The notes beneath the pieces are model-generated. The model searched no databases. It was not told where the DNA came from and worked only from the letters and a program-made list of their open reading frames with translations. This document shows, in pieces, positions 23,188 through 32,178 of a stretch of DNA of 42,445 nt. Location of the stretch: NCBI RefSeq assembly GCF_009905545.1, contig NZ_JAAALB010000049.1, positions 1 through 42,445 on the forward strand, written 5' to 3'. How positions within the stretch are numbered: position 1 is the first letter of the stretch; each line of letters begins with the position of its first letter. A program made the translations under genes and the position numbers. Source of the DNA: Cellulophaga sp. BC115SP. Its GTDB lineage: Bacteria; Bacteroidota; Bacteroidia; Cytophagales; Spirosomataceae.

Positions 23188-23367
23188 TTATGATTGAATA
23201 GATGGTATTGGATAATGAATATCTTCATAAGCTTTTACGATAGATAAAGCCAATTGTAACTGCTCACCCTCTGGACAATTTGGAGTTGGGAGTTGGTCAA
23301 ACTGCTTATCAATCCAAGCCAGCATCAACTCGTATTCTTCTTCGGTTTGAATCGCTTGGAAAATCAT
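23188..23367 (-). CDS. 59-aa HigA-like N-terminal domain protein inside cas operon
   Basis: A short ORF between cas6 and cas1. The protein begins MIFQAIQTEEEYELML and ends YEDIHYPIPSIQS. The pattern EEYExxLxxIDxxFD, then CPEGEQLQLALSIVKAYEDxHYPI, matches the N-terminal segment of HigA-type antitoxins, which normally continues into a DNA-binding helix-turn-helix domain. Here the protein stops right after HYPI, so that domain is missing. The gap is 33 bp from cas6 and 3 bp to cas1, so it belongs to the operon. No HigB-like toxin is adjacent. It may be a remnant, a fold borrowed for protein contact, or a regulator of the adaptation genes. The family match is from recall. Its function is not known to me. 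Confidence 0.75.
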   Translation of the reverse strand: MIFQAIQTEEEYELMLAWIDKQFDQLPTPNCPEGEQLQLALSIVKAYEDIHYPIPSIQS

Positions 23368-23400
23368 AGTTGTTATTTCTGTTTTGATAAAATTACTTAC

Positions 23401-24063
23401 TTAGATAGCCTCCAACGTTCCAAACCCTCTTGCCACAGATTTTCCAATTCCCACAAACGAAGGCAAAACGGCATTGCTGATAAAATCAGCTTGGAAGGCT
23501 ATCATGGATTTATCTTTAAACTTGGTTTCTTTTTCATACACATTTTGCAACATTCCCATTACTTGACCATTTACCCAATAGTTCATCGCTTTGAAATAGC
23601 TTAGAATATTATTTTGGAGTAACGTATTCAATTGCTTTTGCTGTTCGGAGGCAGAATTATGAAGGTATCTCTGGTGATTTTCTTGATTCAGAGCCATCCA
23701 AAGTGTTTGGAAACGATAGGAATGTAACTCGTTCGACAGACCTATTTCAAGCGTTTTTGATTCAATATTTTTTTGATGGATAGGATAATTTTTATCCTCA
23801 ATTTGAAGAGTTTTTATTTTCAAAAAAAGATTAATCAACAAATCTGCTCCCTCGTTTAGCCCTACCAACGTAGGAATGCGATTAATTACTTTATACTGCA
23901 CCAAAGGATAACGGTACGCCGACTCGCCCGACTCCAAATGATTATGCAACAAAGGCGAATACTCTTGAAACATATTCCCAAAATAGCCCCGTAATTTATG
24001 CGCATCACGAGTAGCTAATTGTATCTCAGGAAAACGAATGATGGTTTGATGGATGGTTTGCAT
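23401..24063 (-). CDS. cas6: CRISPR RNA endonuclease Cas6
   Basis: A 220-aa RAMP protein that cuts the array transcript at the base of the repeat stem, leaving the 8-nt handle. The C-terminal glycine-rich loop typical of Cas6 is clear: the segment VGIGKSVARGFGTL fits GhGxxxxxGhG and lies at the extreme C terminus. The rest is divergent, as is usual for the family, and I could not assign the catalytic histidine with confidence. It lies 9 bp after cas3. Placing cas6 between cas3 and cas1, and not first in the operon, is less common for type I-B. Confidence 0.9.
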   Translation of the reverse strand: MQTIHQTIIRFPEIQLATRDAHKLRGYFGNMFQEYSPLLHNHLESGESAYRYPLVQYKVINRIPTLVGLNEGADLLINLFLKIKTLQIEDKNYPIHQKNIESKTLEIGLSNELHSYRFQTLWMALNQENHQRYLHNSASEQQKQLNTLLQNNILSYFKAMNYWVNGQVMGMLQNVYEKETKFKDKSMIAFQADFISNAVLPSFVGIGKSVARGFGTLEAI

Positions 24064-24072
24064 GGTAATGGG

Positions 24073-26496
24073 TTAGAAAAATCTTGAATGTTCCTTTTCC
24101 TCGTTTGTTCTGATAAAACCAGTTGTTAAATTATAGAAGTCTTCCAGTTCATCGTTTGGAATAATGTAAATACCTTCACAAAGTAAATAACGACCTGATT
24201 GTTTCAACTCTTCTTTCACTTTTGGCAGATGACTTGGAACAGAAATAATATGTTGATGAAAACCTTTTTTATAACATGAAAACTCCTCTTGAGTGAGTTC
24301 CTTATGAATCATTTTGATGAACTTATCCTTATACTCTGTTGCCTTTTCATCAATTTCTATAAAAACAGATATTGGCGGATATTGCTCTTCAATTACTTGA
24401 AATGATGAAACAGCCATGTCTTTTTTAGGGTCTTCCGAATCATATTTTAATGCTTTCATAGCTTTATAAATTTCTCGTGATTTAAAGAAAGATGTGTTTC
24501 CGTTGCCAGCAACATTTGAGAAATAAGATTCTATTACTTCTAAATAATTATCTTCAAGAATTTGTGGATTATTTTCCAATAAAAGCCTTGCTTGGTGCTG
24601 AGTAACCTTATCATAAATCTTTTCACAATCACCAAAATCTATGATGTACAAGGGCGAATATTGTTTAGCCAAATTATTGTTTCGATTGATTCTACCTGCA
24701 ACTTGAATAATAGAATCCATTGGTCCCAAATCACGGAAACCCATGTCAAAATCTAAATCTACGCCAGCTTCAACGCATTGAGTAGAAACTAAAATTGGTT
24801 TTAAATTAGCTTCTAAATCCGCTTTTATTGCGTCTATAATACTTTGTCGTCTGGCTGGAATAATATTAGTTGAAAGGTAATATACAGGGTTTAGCTCTTC
24901 GTTACATTCCTGAACAATAAGCTTGAAAACATCTAATGAACGTTTTACTGTATTGCAAACGATAATACATGATTTTTCCTCAGACCATTTTTCTAAGAAA
25001 ATTGTATCAATAAACTGCTGTTCATCTTCTAATTTTTCATCAATCAACGATACGATTTTAGTTCTTTTAAAACATCGAAATACATTTTCATAATCAGGCA
25101 AAAGTTCAATACTTTTAGCGTCTTCGCCTTCATTATTCAATATTTCCTGATTGGCTAATTCATAAATTTTCGGTTTAGTTGCCGTCATTAGTACGATACG
25201 TGTATTGAGAAATTTAGACAGATAAAACAAGACTGTACCAATAAGCGGTAATTGTCCCAAACGAATTGTTTGCACTTCGTCCAGAATAATAATTGAGCCT
25301 GCAAAATGATTGAATTTCTTTAATAACTTATTTCTATTACCAATTAGTGTTTGAAGAAATTGAACAAAGGTTGTAATCACCACATCGCATTGCCAGGTGT
25401 CAAGCATCATCATTTTTTGATTATAATTACTTGATTCATCCTTAGACGTTTGTTCTAAAGCATCGGCATATTGGTAATGAGCTAATAGATTTATGTTTTC
25501 ACCCAAAACCTCACTGTAAACCTTTAATGACTGCTCAATGATATTGATAAAAGGTAAAGCATAAATGATTTGAGATTCTCTTTGTTCGGTTTCTCTAATC
25601 TTTTCTCTTAGTCGAATGGCAAAATCTAAAGCCATAAGCGTTTTGCCTAAACCTGTCGGAGCAGTAAGTGTAAAAAGTTTATGTTCTTGCCAATCAGCTC
25701 TTTCCAAAAACTGATTTACTCGCAAACGCCCATAACTACGAAGTTCATTCTGAGAAAATAAACTAATGTCTTGGTTTTCAATTAGTTTTTCAATACTCAA
25801 AGGGCGATACTTATCGACCAAATGTTTGGAAATAGATTTTTTAGAGTATAAAGAAGTATCGGAAGCATCCAATTTGTCTGCTTCTATCAAAAGAGAAAAT
25901 AAGTAGTTGATTAGGAAGTAGTTTTGGATGTTGGTTTTTGTATCTGTAAGCTCTTTGGTTGCTCTATAAGTAATTTTTCCTTCGGGTGACGTAACGTATT
26001 GCTCAAGCTTCTCATCTCCAATTTCAGTTTTGATTATATCCCAATATTCATTAAACGTTACTTTTTGTTTATTAAAATAGCCTTCATTGTTTTTAGCCTC
26101 TGTTTTTTGCGAAAATTCATTTGTTGCTAAATTATCTAAATTAAGATGGTGATTAACTACAATATAGTACAGGAGTAAAGCAAGAGTAGAGTTTTGGTCT
26201 TTATACTTTTGGAAAATGGTATAAGCTCCAAATCGTGCGTGAGCTTTTAAATAATTATCAACACGCTCGTTGGTTAATAGGTATGTTTGAAAATACTTTG
26301 AATATTTGCCTAAGTCATGGTAGCGACAAATATCATTTATCAAAAGTGCTAATTGCTGAGTATTAAGTTCAGAGAAAGAAACACTTGACTCAAAAGAAGT
26401 CAAGGCGTTTTGAGAAACGCCTTGATTATGTTTTTGAATAGATTTTATGCCTTTGCGAGTGCCATCTGGCAAGGTTTTACTATGAGAATAGAACAT
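24073..26496 (-). CDS. cas3: CRISPR-associated helicase-nuclease Cas3
   Basis: An 807-aa protein recruited to Cascade-bound DNA, which it unwinds and degrades. The N-terminal HD nuclease is seen at ICRYHDLGK (His60-Asp61) and VVNHHLN (His116-His117). The superfamily 2 helicase follows, with Walker A TAPTGLGKT near 278-286, a DEVQ box near 406-409, motif III TAT near 438-440, the motif V-like STQCVEAGVDLDFD, and motif VI VAGRINRN. HD and helicase parts are fused in one chain, as expected for this subtype. It starts 1 bp after the cas5 stop. All diagnostic residues are present, so interference is likely to be functional. Confidence 0.98.
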   Translation of the reverse strand: MFYSHSKTLPDGTRKGIKSIQKHNQGVSQNALTSFESSVSFSELNTQQLALLINDICRYHDLGKYSKYFQTYLLTNERVDNYLKAHARFGAYTIFQKYKDQNSTLALLLYYIVVNHHLNLDNLATNEFSQKTEAKNNEGYFNKQKVTFNEYWDIIKTEIGDEKLEQYVTSPEGKITYRATKELTDTKTNIQNYFLINYLFSLLIEADKLDASDTSLYSKKSISKHLVDKYRPLSIEKLIENQDISLFSQNELRSYGRLRVNQFLERADWQEHKLFTLTAPTGLGKTLMALDFAIRLREKIRETEQRESQIIYALPFINIIEQSLKVYSEVLGENINLLAHYQYADALEQTSKDESSNYNQKMMMLDTWQCDVVITTFVQFLQTLIGNRNKLLKKFNHFAGSIIILDEVQTIRLGQLPLIGTVLFYLSKFLNTRIVLMTATKPKIYELANQEILNNEGEDAKSIELLPDYENVFRCFKRTKIVSLIDEKLEDEQQFIDTIFLEKWSEEKSCIIVCNTVKRSLDVFKLIVQECNEELNPVYYLSTNIIPARRQSIIDAIKADLEANLKPILVSTQCVEAGVDLDFDMGFRDLGPMDSIIQVAGRINRNNNLAKQYSPLYIIDFGDCEKIYDKVTQHQARLLLENNPQILEDNYLEVIESYFSNVAGNGNTSFFKSREIYKAMKALKYDSEDPKKDMAVSSFQVIEEQYPPISVFIEIDEKATEYKDKFIKMIHKELTQEEFSCYKKGFHQHIISVPSHLPKVKEELKQSGRYLLCEGIYIIPNDELEDFYNLTTGFIRTNEEKEHSRFF

Positions 26497-26497
26497 A

Positions 26498-27292
26498 TTA
26501 ATCTAAAAATTGAATGGTTTGCTTGCCTTCAAGTACATAATATTTACCCGAGAATCTTATCTTCAATGGAATCCCTGCCGTTGTGTAAAGCACTCTATTC
26601 ATTTTAGATAATTCTCTGTTATAATTTGCTACAAAATCTGCTGGTAAAAGTTCTTCTTCTATGAAATTCATCAATTCACTATTTTTTTCAAAAATAATTT
26701 CATCAACTATATCAGAATTTACAGCAGAATCAATATCCACTAAATCATCAGAACTAGATGTATTTTCAATGATTTGTGAATTTTCAAAAACTTTTACATT
26801 TCCTAAACTGGCATTAAAATTTGCCGTTCCCATTGAAATATTATAAGTAAACTGTTGTGAAATTAAAGCATCTTTTAATGTTTGAAATAAAGCTTTTCCT
26901 TCATCAAAGTAGCTTACAAAAATACGATAGGTGACATCATCTTCTTGCAGATTTTGACCTGTCACTACTTCAAAAGGGGTTTGAATAGGATTTCCAGCCA
27001 TTCCTCTAAAGTCTGAGTCAAAAGATTTTCTGAAATCTCCTAAGCTTTTTACGGATAAGAAGTTAAGTCGATGAAAACTCTTTTTAATTGGCGTTTTGAT
27101 AGCTATTCCAATTCTGATTTTATCTGACGAAAAATCTTCGTAGTAGCTGTCTCGTGGCTTTCCTAAAATTGCTGCCAATATTCCGATAATGGTTGTTCGA
27201 GGTGGTAAACTATATGTCATCGCTGTATTATTGGCATAATACTTCCTAAAATGGGCAAACTTACCACTAATATCAAGTTGAATGATTTCCAT
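26498..27292 (-). CDS. cas5b: Cascade subunit Cas5 (type I-B)
   Basis: A 264-aa RAMP-fold protein that caps the 5' handle of the crRNA in Cascade. The opening MEIIQLDISGKFAHFRK, followed by SLPPRTTIIGILAAILG, is the signature N-terminal RAMP strand and loop of Cas5b/Cas5h proteins. An acidic low-complexity insert lies near 180-205 (TSSSDDLVDIDSA). Cas7 is 8 bp upstream and cas3 is 1 bp downstream. Confidence 0.95.
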   Translation of the reverse strand: MEIIQLDISGKFAHFRKYYANNTAMTYSLPPRTTIIGILAAILGKPRDSYYEDFSSDKIRIGIAIKTPIKKSFHRLNFLSVKSLGDFRKSFDSDFRGMAGNPIQTPFEVVTGQNLQEDDVTYRIFVSYFDEGKALFQTLKDALISQQFTYNISMGTANFNASLGNVKVFENSQIIENTSSSDDLVDIDSAVNSDIVDEIIFEKNSELMNFIEEELLPADFVANYNRELSKMNRVLYTTAGIPLKIRFSGKYYVLEGKQTIQFLD

Positions 27293-27300
27293 AGTTTACC

Positions 27301-28293
27301 CTAAATTTTATCATCTGTGAGTTGATTTTTAAAGATTACTTCTTTGATAGCTTTGCCTTCTCCCTGATTTTCTCGGATAATTTTTAAGAGTTTGCTCAAA
27401 TCAACATTTACGTCTTCAACTTTACGAATGATTTCATCAGGTTTTGTAGAAACTAAATTGCGTAAATCTCCAAAATGACCGTTAGAGAATCCTTCATTAT
27501 AAACTATTTCTACATATAATTTTGCATACTGATTCAATTTAGAACGAGTAGGCATCGCCGAAATACTTTCCCAAATCATTTGACGGAAAAGCGTTCTATC
27601 TGCAATTGTTAATCCTGTGGACTTTGCCACGTGCTTATTGATAGTACCATTAAACGCCAACATTGAATAATGTACACGGTAATCTTTTCCAAATGTACTA
27701 CTATCATCATTCATCGTAGTTACAATGGTATTTGATTCAACTAAATCCACTTTATGTAAAGAGTAGCCCCAATTTAGTTGGATTGGACCAGTATAAGCTT
27801 TAGAAAAACCACCAATAGCAAAGGCACTTCCAAACATTCGGATGTCAATAAATTGTTGCTTGACCAACTGTTCTAATATAAAACTGTTGAGTTCAAGATT
27901 TTTTTTATCTTGAAGAGCTTTAAAAATTGGGTCAGTAGCTTTTTTTTCACTGATGATTTTTACAAAGGTTTCTTTGTAGGGGCTTTCTCCAAAGAAGCTA
28001 TCTACTGAAGTTTCGTCTGCTAATATTCTATTGATTACAGCTTTCAGCTTAGAATCAGGACTTACTTTCGTATCTCCCTCCATATCTACAAATATCTCGT
28101 TGCCAGAAGCTTTAAGATAGTCTCGGATACTACGCTTTACTCTTGTGTCTGTAACTAAATTCGTATTGGTATCATAGTCCATTCTAGGCTTATTTTCTTG
28201 GTCGGGGTCTCCATTAGGATTGCTAAGTGTAGCATCATAGATAAAAAGAAAGTCAGAGTTTTCTTGGATGATTGTATTATTTTCCATTGTCAA
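27301..28293 (-). CDS. cas7: Cascade backbone subunit Cas7 (Csh2 family)
   Basis: A 330-aa backbone protein that polymerises along the crRNA spacer. The N-terminal motif DATLSNPNGDPDQENKPRMD, followed by VTDTRVKRSIRDYL, is the clear hallmark of Csh2/Cas7 of type I-B. A glycine-rich AFAIGGFSKAYTGPIQLNWG segment in the middle is also typical. Two in-frame starts exist, two codons apart (28293 and 28287), and I kept the longer. It lies 11 bp after cas8b. Confidence 0.97.
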   Translation of the reverse strand: MTMENNTIIQENSDFLFIYDATLSNPNGDPDQENKPRMDYDTNTNLVTDTRVKRSIRDYLKASGNEIFVDMEGDTKVSPDSKLKAVINRILADETSVDSFFGESPYKETFVKIISEKKATDPIFKALQDKKNLELNSFILEQLVKQQFIDIRMFGSAFAIGGFSKAYTGPIQLNWGYSLHKVDLVESNTIVTTMNDDSSTFGKDYRVHYSMLAFNGTINKHVAKSTGLTIADRTLFRQMIWESISAMPTRSKLNQYAKLYVEIVYNEGFSNGHFGDLRNLVSTKPDEIIRKVEDVNVDLSKLLKIIRENQGEGKAIKEVIFKNQLTDDKI

Positions 28294-28304
28294 AGTGTAT
28301 ATAA

Positions 28305-30260
28305 TTATTTGTTATCTGATGATTTTACTATTCCAAATGAATAACCTGATAAAATGAAGAACACAGCTTCTTCTGGCTTCATATTCCAATTATTAAAGTC
28401 AAAGTAGCTGTTAAACTCTGAGTCTGCGAATATTACTTTTGAAACCTCTTTATATTGTTTTGCTTTTTCCATTAAGCTATTTCTCAAACGTAAAATTTGA
28501 GCTTTATCCATACCACTGAAATTTACTTTTTCTAATACATTTTTACTTTTATCTTTTTGGATATAAGCAACGGAACTGAGCATTCTGCCTAAATAAAACA
28601 TCGCTTTTTGGTCTGCTCTATAACTCATTTGCTGGAAAAATGTATTAATTTTTTGTTGGTATTCATTTGTAGAATCTTCTGATAGTTCGGGTACAACGAT
28701 TTCAATTTCTTCCATGTTCTGTAAAAGGTTTAATTGTTTAAGAGCTTGAATGAGTGCAAAGTATTTGAATACTGAATCTCGAATAGCAAAATCAAAGTGT
28801 TTGTCTTCGTATTTTTTTACATTTTTAAATGCTTCATACCGTTTGTATCTATGGCATAGAATAAGGTCGCAAAAATGTTTAAAGAGTTTGTCAGGGTCAA
28901 TCTTTCTATTCTCAAACATTAATTTGAAAAGAGAAAGTACTTCATTTTTCTTTTCTTTATCTTTCCTAATTGGAATTATTGAATAAATAGATGCCAAGTT
29001 AAAACGGTGTTGTTTTCCGTAGTCTGTCATCACAGAAAGCCAATCAACTGAATCACTTAAATTATTTTTAAACAAATCATTTACTTCGTTAAAAGCATCT
29101 ATGATTTTGTAGAAGTGGAACTTACTTACGTCCTTTATTTCATTGATAGTTTTGAAAAAATTTCCATCTGACTCAAACGCTAAAAAAGTTATCCAAAACG
29201 GAGCATCTGTTTCATATTCAGCACTTGTTACTAAATTATCAAAAGAATTACTATCAAATAATAGCTCTGATTTCTGGAAAATACCTTTGGTTATGTATTG
29301 AATATCAACTTGTTCTTTATTCAGAAATTGAGGGATAATACAGTGGTCAATACCTGCAATTCTGATTTTTTGGTTTTCTAAAAGGTATTTGGAGGCTCTA
29401 CTTAATAATAATTGATTGTTATTTGAAACTTGATAGTTTAAGACAAAACTGTTTTTATCGAAAAATGAAGCATAATTTTTCGTTTCCTTTACGAACATTT
29501 TATTTAAGCTATATCTATCAGCAAAATTGACTTCGGTAACAGAGGAACTCAATGTACCTGTTGCATAACATAGCTTTTTACTTACTTCAATTGATGTTTG
29601 TTTCTTACCTTTTTCAAGAAATTTAGCCTTCATAAATTCCTCAAAACCCTCAATTTTAGAGATAGCAGTAGAAGTGTTTATATTATCATCTGATGATAAA
29701 ACACTTGTATAAAAAAGAATAATTTTTGAGGATGGAGATTGCAGTATAGAAGAAGTGAGCAACTTTTCATCAATTAATCGTTCTGTTTGCCCTTTAGATT
29801 CTTTCTCGATCGTAAATTTTTCAATGAAAATATTACTTAAAGAGAATATTTTAGGTAGAATTTTTCCAAGCAAAGTATCATTAAACTGAGGAAAATCTTT
29901 AGTAATTGCTTCTTGAAATTGCCCAGTTGAAGGGACATTTCCTTTTGAATCAATTACACCGAAAAACGTTTTTCTAACTTGCTCTAACTTTCCAGATTCA
30001 ACACAAGCATAAATAGCCTTATTATTTCCACCTTGAATTTTAATATTCTTGAATGCCAAACACGATTGCTCTTCGTCGTATTCTTTCAAAGATGGGTTGA
30101 GATAAACATCAGATTTGTCTAAATCGAAAATCAATTCAGCAACATACAATTTAATATTTTTATCTTTTTCTTTCTGAATATTGGGATAATCAATAATATC
30201 ATCCCATTCGCCACGGTTGTGGCTGAGTTGTGAGCCTAGTTTGATAAGGGTAGTAAGCAT
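28305..30260 (-). CDS. cas8b: Cascade large subunit Cas8b (TM1802/Csh1 family)
   Basis: A 651-aa large subunit that in type I-B Cascade recognises the PAM and stabilises the R-loop. It is assigned from its size, its first position upstream of csh2-type cas7 and cas5b, and its resemblance to TM1802/Csh1 proteins. The N-terminal IKLGSQL segment, with a nearby acidic LYVAELIFDLD stretch, is typical of that family. There are few cysteines and no zinc finger is evident. It is the promoter-proximal gene of the cas operon. Large subunits are very divergent, so the family call rests partly on context. Confidence 0.93.
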   Translation of the reverse strand: MLTTLIKLGSQLSHNRGEWDDIIDYPNIQKEKDKNIKLYVAELIFDLDKSDVYLNPSLKEYDEEQSCLAFKNIKIQGGNNKAIYACVESGKLEQVRKTFFGVIDSKGNVPSTGQFQEAITKDFPQFNDTLLGKILPKIFSLSNIFIEKFTIEKESKGQTERLIDEKLLTSSILQSPSSKIILFYTSVLSSDDNINTSTAISKIEGFEEFMKAKFLEKGKKQTSIEVSKKLCYATGTLSSSVTEVNFADRYSLNKMFVKETKNYASFFDKNSFVLNYQVSNNNQLLLSRASKYLLENQKIRIAGIDHCIIPQFLNKEQVDIQYITKGIFQKSELLFDSNSFDNLVTSAEYETDAPFWITFLAFESDGNFFKTINEIKDVSKFHFYKIIDAFNEVNDLFKNNLSDSVDWLSVMTDYGKQHRFNLASIYSIIPIRKDKEKKNEVLSLFKLMFENRKIDPDKLFKHFCDLILCHRYKRYEAFKNVKKYEDKHFDFAIRDSVFKYFALIQALKQLNLLQNMEEIEIVVPELSEDSTNEYQQKINTFFQQMSYRADQKAMFYLGRMLSSVAYIQKDKSKNVLEKVNFSGMDKAQILRLRNSLMEKAKQYKEVSKVIFADSEFNSYFDFNNWNMKPEEAVFFILSGYSFGIVKSSDNK

Positions 30261-30305
30261 AGCAATAGGTAATATAGATTTTTATTTGTTCGAGTTATTG
30301 TCTTT

Positions 30306-30313
30306 CAAAATTA
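30306..30313 (-). promoter_or_regulatory. Possible Bacteroidota -7 element for the cas operon
   Basis: On the minus strand TAATTTTG matches the Bacteroidota -7 consensus TAnnTTTG, about 46 nt upstream of the cas8b start codon. I found no matching -33 TTG at the usual spacing, so the call is tentative. Confidence 0.3.
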
Positions 30314-30434
30314 AATGTATTTCAAACAATAAAAAGCGATAAAAATCATATTTTAGAGTTTCTTATTATACGGTCATTTATATCAAATTATATTGCTTGA
30401 TAAGGTATTGTCTTACTTCAAAAACATAAATACC

Positions 30435-30557
30435 ATGCACCCCACCCTATCCAATCTCAACCAACAAGATTTTGCTTTTTGTCCTCCTGTATACACTGAA
30501 GCGGAGATTTCAAACATTGTAAATACACCACTCATAAAGTCTATGTTCCTAGTATGA
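30435..30557 (+). pseudogene. 5' fragment of a gene cut by IS3-like element
   Basis: A start codon opens a frame reading MHPTLSNLNQQDFAFCPP, then VYTEAEISNIV. At about 30520 this runs into the broken IS3 transposase, read in the opposite direction, and ends at 30557. The N-terminal pattern (loop, then F, then a short EAEISNI helix) is reminiscent of phytanoyl-CoA dioxygenase family proteins, but about 29 residues is too little to be sure. The rest of the gene is absent from the window. Confidence 0.45.
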
Positions 30558-30900
30558 GTAAAGCTCTGTGGAACTTCTAAGGGCTCTTTTACCCTTGACG
30601 CAAGGCATTTTTTAGCCTTTCTACGAATAGAAAGTCCTATCTCTGTACATACACCCGATGCACTCGCTTATGATTGAAACTATGAACCTTATTGCGCATA
30701 CGGTTGTAAAATTTACCAAATCCTTCACGAGGATGATCCTTACTCAATTGTGATAATTCATCCATTAATACTTGATCGTCCTTAACAGATTGATAGCTTA
30801 TACTGCTTCGGCTCGTTTTGAAGATACGGCATGCCTTGCTAATGCCTCTTGGATAGAGTTCTTTCAACTCACCTACAAGCTCTCGCATGACACAAGGCAT
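30521..30900 (-). pseudogene. IS3-family OrfB transposase, frameshifted and truncated
   Basis: The open part (30637-30900, 87 aa) has the OrfB N-terminal region MRELVGELKELYPRGISKACR and the HPREGFGKFYNRMR helix, ending HKRVHRVYVQR. Beyond the stop, another frame continues the family sequence: IRRKAKKCLASRVKEPLEVP, then RNIDFMSGVF. The last part is the first strand of the DDE core, with its catalytic aspartate. Homology ends at about 30521. At least one frameshift and a large deletion make it non-functional. Confidence 0.85.
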
Positions 30901-31165
30901 TAGAGCTTTTTTCTATGAAATATTTTGCCATACCCAACTCTAAGGCTAGTTCGGTGTACATGCGCTTGAGTTTGACGTTCTCTTCTTCAAGTTTTTTGAC
31001 CTTCTTAAGTTCGCTAGCTTCCATGTCGCCATAACGCTTACGCAATTTATAAAATGTTACCTTGCTGACTCCATATTCGCGAACAATGGAGTCTAAAGAC
31101 TTGCCAGATTCGAATCCCTTAAGAATCTTAGCAATTTCGGTCGGACTAAATTTGCTGATTTTCAT
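30869..31165 (-). CDS. IS3-family transposase OrfA
   Basis: A 98-aa protein with an N-terminal helix-turn-helix (KFSPTEIAKILKGFESGKSL, then IVREYGVSKVTFYKLRKRYG) and a C-terminal leucine-zipper region (ELKKVKKLEEENVKLKRMYTELALELG). This is the classic OrfA layout. It overlaps the orfB frame by 32 bp and has a run of six A followed by G near the overlap, where such elements normally frameshift. As the sequence stands, orfB is in the +1 frame, not the usual -1 frame, so coupling may be broken. It is probably inert because orfB is destroyed. Confidence 0.85.
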   Translation of the reverse strand: MKISKFSPTEIAKILKGFESGKSLDSIVREYGVSKVTFYKLRKRYGDMEASELKKVKKLEEENVKLKRMYTELALELGMAKYFIEKSSNALCHARACR

Positions 31166-31228
31166 AATACATACCTAAAGTTTAAAAAACACCTTTTAAA
31201 CTTTTAATCTGTACTAATTGGGAGAACC

Positions 31229-31606
31229 TTACATATGAACAAGACTTCTCAACTATAATATTATATTAGAGTGATGTAAAGAATGTCCATTCCCCAAAAC
31301 ATCACTCATAAAAACCTTCCACTTCCCTATTCAGTAGTTGTGCTTGCACACTGGTTCTAGGTAGTTTTTGACTGCCAGAAACCCCATCTTGCTCCAAAAA
31401 AGGTTATGCTAAAAGTTAGTTTAAATGACAGTGATAAATGCAACTGTAAGTTATGACACTAGATTGATGTTAGATTGAATATAGTTTGCATAAAAATTAA
31501 CTAAACATTGCCTATACATTCCACAAGGTTTAACGGTAGATTGAATACAGTTTTCATAAAGATTTACTAAACCTTACCTACACTTTACATAGAGCTTAAT
31601 AACAAT
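31229..31606. other. Intergenic stretch with a 66-bp tandem repeat
   Basis: No gene is visible. The notable content is a two-copy degenerate direct repeat at 31469-31600. The left part, next to the IS3 end, shows no recognisable feature. Confidence 0.5.
31469..31600. repeat. Two-copy degenerate 66-bp direct repeat
   Basis: TAGATTGAAT recurs exactly 66 bp apart (31471 and 31537). The following bases are similar in both copies: ATAGTTTGCATAAA versus ACAGTTTTCATAAA, then CTAAACATTGCCTA versus CTAAACCTTACCTA. The repeat abuts the left inverted-repeat arm and has no counterpart beside the right arm. Confidence 0.75.
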
Positions 31607-31814
31607 GAATTCGAGATAAGTGAGCCTCTAAACAATTCCTTGATACTTGGTGACAAATATTCGTTTAACTGCTAGCAGCTATTGAGATTTTTGCATCACT
31701 AGCCTACCAATATTTGAAGCAGATTGTCATGAAGCGCTAACAATCTTGGCACATTCCTAAGAGTTTTCTATCCACATGTACCCTCCCCCCTATTCAACAT
31801 TTGAATAAATTAGT

Positions 31815-31898
31815 GTAAACGCTGTTAACCAAGCGTTTACACGCGTTAACAGTCGCGTTAACGCGATAAAACTGAACGTTAACGCCGTTAACGTTCAG
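31815..31898. promoter_or_regulatory. GTTAAC/GTTTAC box cluster with palindrome
   Basis: In 84 bp there are seven hexamers of the form GTTAAC or GTTTAC/GTAAAC. The right end, 31872-31898, is a perfect 27-bp palindrome built from two CGTTAACG cores around one central C. Dense regular boxes of this kind usually bind a protein. ParB of the neighbouring parAB pair is an obvious candidate, by position only. Confidence 0.6.
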
Positions 31899-32141
31899 CA
31901 TTTTTAGACTCTAGAGTGTACGAACAACCATGCAATCGTGTCGTAAAATTTGAATGAGTACCTACAATTATATCATCAAACTGCGACAATTGATGTTTAG
32001 GAAGAGTGTGTTTCTTGCGAGATGAATACCCTACTATTAAAGTTTTTAAATTTGAGATGAGAGATAATATACTCTTCTATTTTCTTACTACAGGTTCTGA
32101 CTTTTAAGGAAACTTTGTTTATCAAAGTGCTAACATAACTA

Positions 32142-32178
32142 TTAACGCCTGTAAACGACAGGTTAACAGTATTTACAC
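32142..32178. promoter_or_regulatory. Second GTTWAC box cluster in left arm
   Basis: TTAACGCCTGTAAACGACAG is followed by GTTAAC and TTTAC within 37 bp. The same block is kept in the right arm (40062-40110), although some boxes there have one substitution. Confidence 0.55.

Larger units (their letters stand above)
30521..31228 (-). mobile_element. Truncated IS3-family insertion sequence
   Basis: The remnant runs leftward from a likely outer end near 31200-31228 (GGTTCTCCCAATTAGTACAG on the minus strand). It continues through an intact orfA into an orfB that is frameshifted and stops after the first catalytic-domain strand. The distal two thirds of orfB and the other end are missing, so the element cannot move. 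Its loss point is fused to the N-terminal gene fragment that starts at 30435. Confidence 0.8.
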
